A DNA stretch of 6,340 nt, from positions 1-6,340 of the forward strand of contig CANGWP010000123.1 of NCBI GenBank assembly GCA_947457605.1, written 5' to 3'. The notes beneath the pieces are model-generated. The model was not told where the DNA came from, ran no database searches, and was given only the letters and a program-made list of their open reading frames with translations. The position numbers were made by a program, and so were the translations under genes. Source of the stretch: Bdellovibrionales bacterium. Lineage in GTDB: Bacteria; Bdellovibrionota; UBA1018; CAIMNF01. This document shows positions 5,242-6,340 of this stretch, piece by piece (position 1 is the stretch's first letter; the number at the start of each line of letters is the position of its first letter).

Positions 5242-6015
5242 ATGATTGAGTCAGGGCGTGAGCTTACGCAGAAAAGAGTCGTATTGGTAACCGGTGCGGG
5301 GAGTGGGATCGGACGGGCCTGTGCACTGGCATTTGCGAAGGATGGAGCAACTGTTGTGGTGGTGGATCAGGATGAGATGCACGGGATCCAGACTGCTCGA
5401 ATGGTGGAGACGGTTGGAGGGGGCGCACATTTCATTCGATGCGATATCGCAGAGGCAAATGAGGTCCAGCACATGGTGGAGTCGATCATGGGGCGTTTTG
5501 GACGACTCGATGTGGCGGTGAACAATGCGGGCATCGAGGGCGCGAAAGCCAACACAGTGGATTGCACGATTCGCGATTGGGACCGGGTCATGGCAGTCAA
5601 TCTTCGTGGAACATGGCTTTGCATGAAATATGAAATTTCAGCGATGTTGAAACAAGGAACTGGTGCGATCGTGAATTGCTCATCCATCGCCGGGATGGTG
5701 GGATTCGCCGATTCGCCCGCCTATGCCGCAAGCAAGCATGGGGTGGTGGGGCTAACCCAGTCCGCGGCCTTGGAGTGCGCTCGGTCTCACATCAGGATCA
5801 ATGCGGTCTGTCCCGGGGTCATTCAAACTCCGATGATCGATCGATATGTTCATGGAGATGAGCGGGTTCGGAAGGAACTTGCCGATTCTGAACCCATGGG
5901 AAGGCTCGGAAATCCAAGTGAAGTGGCGGATGCCGTACATTGGCTTGCATCCGATCGCGCAAGTTTCGTGACAGGCGTCGCTCTTCCGGTAGATGGGGGA
6001 TGGCTTGCTCAATGA
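5242..6015 (+). CDS. Classical short-chain dehydrogenase/reductase (FabG/LinC-like), NAD-type
   Basis: A soluble oxidoreductase with a Rossmann fold that interconverts an alcohol and a ketone; substrate unknown. The 257-residue product has the usual length. Thr-Gly-Ala-Gly-Ser-Gly-Ile-Gly at 17-24 is the nucleotide-binding motif, and Asp42 at the end of strand 2 points to NAD(H) over NADP(H). Asp68-Ile contacts adenine and Asn-Asn-Ala-Gly at 94-97 stabilises the sheet. The catalytic tetrad is complete: Asn120, Ser148, Tyr161 and Lys165 (Tyr-Ala-Ala-Ser-Lys). Pro191-Gly follows, and Val-Asp-Gly-Gly closes the C-terminus. The Asn-Asn-Ala-Gly-Ile-Glu-Gly, Trp-Leu-Cys-Met-Lys and Lys-His-Gly-Val-Val-Gly segments resemble SDRs often labelled glucose 1-dehydrogenase or LinC-like diol dehydrogenases; such labels are unreliable for substrate. 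It stands alone after a terminator and converges on uvrA, so context does not help. Confidence 0.95.
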   Translation: MIESGRELTQKRVVLVTGAGSGIGRACALAFAKDGATVVVVDQDEMHGIQTARMVETVGGGAHFIRCDIAEANEVQHMVESIMGRFGRLDVAVNNAGIEGAKANTVDCTIRDWDRVMAVNLRGTWLCMKYEISAMLKQGTGAIVNCSSIAGMVGFADSPAYAASKHGVVGLTQSAALECARSHIRINAVCPGVIQTPMIDRYVHGDERVRKELADSEPMGRLGNPSEVADAVHWLASDRASFVTGVALPVDGGWLAQ

Positions 6016-6029
6016 ATCCAGGAATCGGA

Positions 6030-6340
6030 TTACCCTTCGTCGCGAAGGGCTGCTCCGGTCTTTGATCCGCGCACTTTGATCAAGGATTCAGGTGTGCCCG
6101 AGGCAATGATTTTGCCTCCGTTTTGACCGCCCTCAGGACCCAGATCAATGACAAAGTCGGAGTTACGAATGACGTCAAGATTGTGTTCAATCAGGACCAC
6201 GCTTTTTCCCTCATCCACAAGGTGATGCAAAACTCCCAGCAACTTCATCACATCATCCTGATGGAGGCCGGTCGTGGGTTCGTCCAAAATGAATAACTCA
6301 TCCCCTCTCATCGGTTCGCAGAGTGCTGACGCAATTTTCA
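6030..6340 (-). CDS. uvrA: Excinuclease ABC subunit UvrA, C-terminal end (runs off the right edge)
   Basis: UvrA is the damage-recognition ATPase of nucleotide excision repair and works with UvrB. The frame is open from the window edge to TAA at 6030-6032, giving the last 103 or so residues. Visible are Lys-Ile-Ala-Ser-Ala-Leu (matching the Lys-Leu-Ala-x-Glu-Leu segment after the second signature motif), the Walker B stretch Leu-Phe-Ile-Leu-Asp-Glu-Pro-Thr-Thr-Gly-Leu-His, the switch histidine in Leu-Ile-Glu-His-Asn-Leu-Asp-Val-Ile, and the UvrA-specific Asp-Leu-Gly-Pro-Glu-Gly-Gly with Gly-Gly-Lys-Ile-Ile-Ala-Ser-Gly-Thr-Pro-Glu. This is the second ABC domain. A Met codon at 6311 inside this segment is internal, not a start. 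The 3' end faces the dehydrogenase across 14 bases. Confidence 0.97.
   Translation of the reverse strand, partial: KIASALCEPMRGDELFILDEPTTGLHQDDVMKLLGVLHHLVDEGKSVVLIEHNLDVIRNSDFVIDLGPEGGQNGGKIIASGTPESLIKVRGSKTGAALRDEG
6033..6049. repeat. Perfect hairpin formed by the last sense codons of uvrA
   Basis: CCCTTCG (6033-6039), loop TCG, CGAAGGG (6043-6049) is a perfect seven-base stem with a three-base loop. It encodes the final residues of UvrA up to its stop. On the plus strand it lies 17 bases beyond the dehydrogenase stop. No T tract follows on either strand, so it is not a classical terminator, but it may protect the 3' ends of both convergent messages or help factor-dependent termination. 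Confidence 0.4.

Noticed and set aside
6030..6311. A stand-alone 93-residue ATPase starting at the Met codon at 6311
   Set aside because: The same frame continues upstream to the window edge with UvrA-matching residues, so this is the tail of a full-length gene.
1..6340. CRISPR arrays, tRNA or rRNA genes, insertion sequences or attachment sites
   Set aside because: No regularly spaced repeats, cloverleaf-like segments, transposase or integrase motifs, or terminal inverted repeats with target duplications were seen.

Overview
The window looks like ordinary chromosomal DNA of a Gram-negative bacterium with a periplasm: it carries MreC/MreD, a membrane-anchored SurA/PpiD-type chaperone and a Sec-exported protein. 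Base composition is near balanced by eye, genes are tightly packed, and Shine-Dalgarno sites are purine rich. A Bdellovibrionota or deltaproteobacterial-type lineage would fit the gene mix, but that is a weak inference because no rRNA or lineage marker is present. I see no IS element, CRISPR array, tRNA, rRNA or phage gene, and no gene-free stretch above 300 bases. The longest gap is 5043-5241.

Layout: (1) 1-1271, minus strand: mreC followed by mreD (4-base overlap, mreD cut by the left edge), the start of a cell-elongation operon without mreB in front. (2) 1319-2425, plus strand, diverging from mreC across 47 bases: an inner-membrane-anchored SurA/PpiD-like protein that appears to lack the parvulin domain. 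(3) 2409-3305, minus strand: an alpha/beta hydrolase whose 3' end overlaps gene 2 tail to tail by 17 bases. (4) 3337-5042, plus strand, diverging from the hydrolase: a TPR-rich regulator with a C-terminal OmpR-type winged helix, translationally coupled (ATGA) to a small secreted protein of unknown function and closed by a strong intrinsic terminator. (5) 5242-6015, plus strand: a classical NAD-type short-chain dehydrogenase preceded by a structured, palindrome-rich leader. (6) 6030-6340, minus strand: the C-terminal end of uvrA, cut by the right edge.

Functional links: mreC/mreD and the PpiD-like chaperone share a short divergent control region and all act at the cell envelope. The regulator plus secreted protein form a two-gene transcription unit; a readable sigma70-type promoter with an inverted repeat at its predicted start lies in the region shared with the hydrolase. 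The dehydrogenase and uvrA appear to be independent units. The least familiar part is the TPR/winged-helix regulator and its coupled exported partner, which may be an undescribed regulator/effector pair. Evidence for that is architecture and coupling only.
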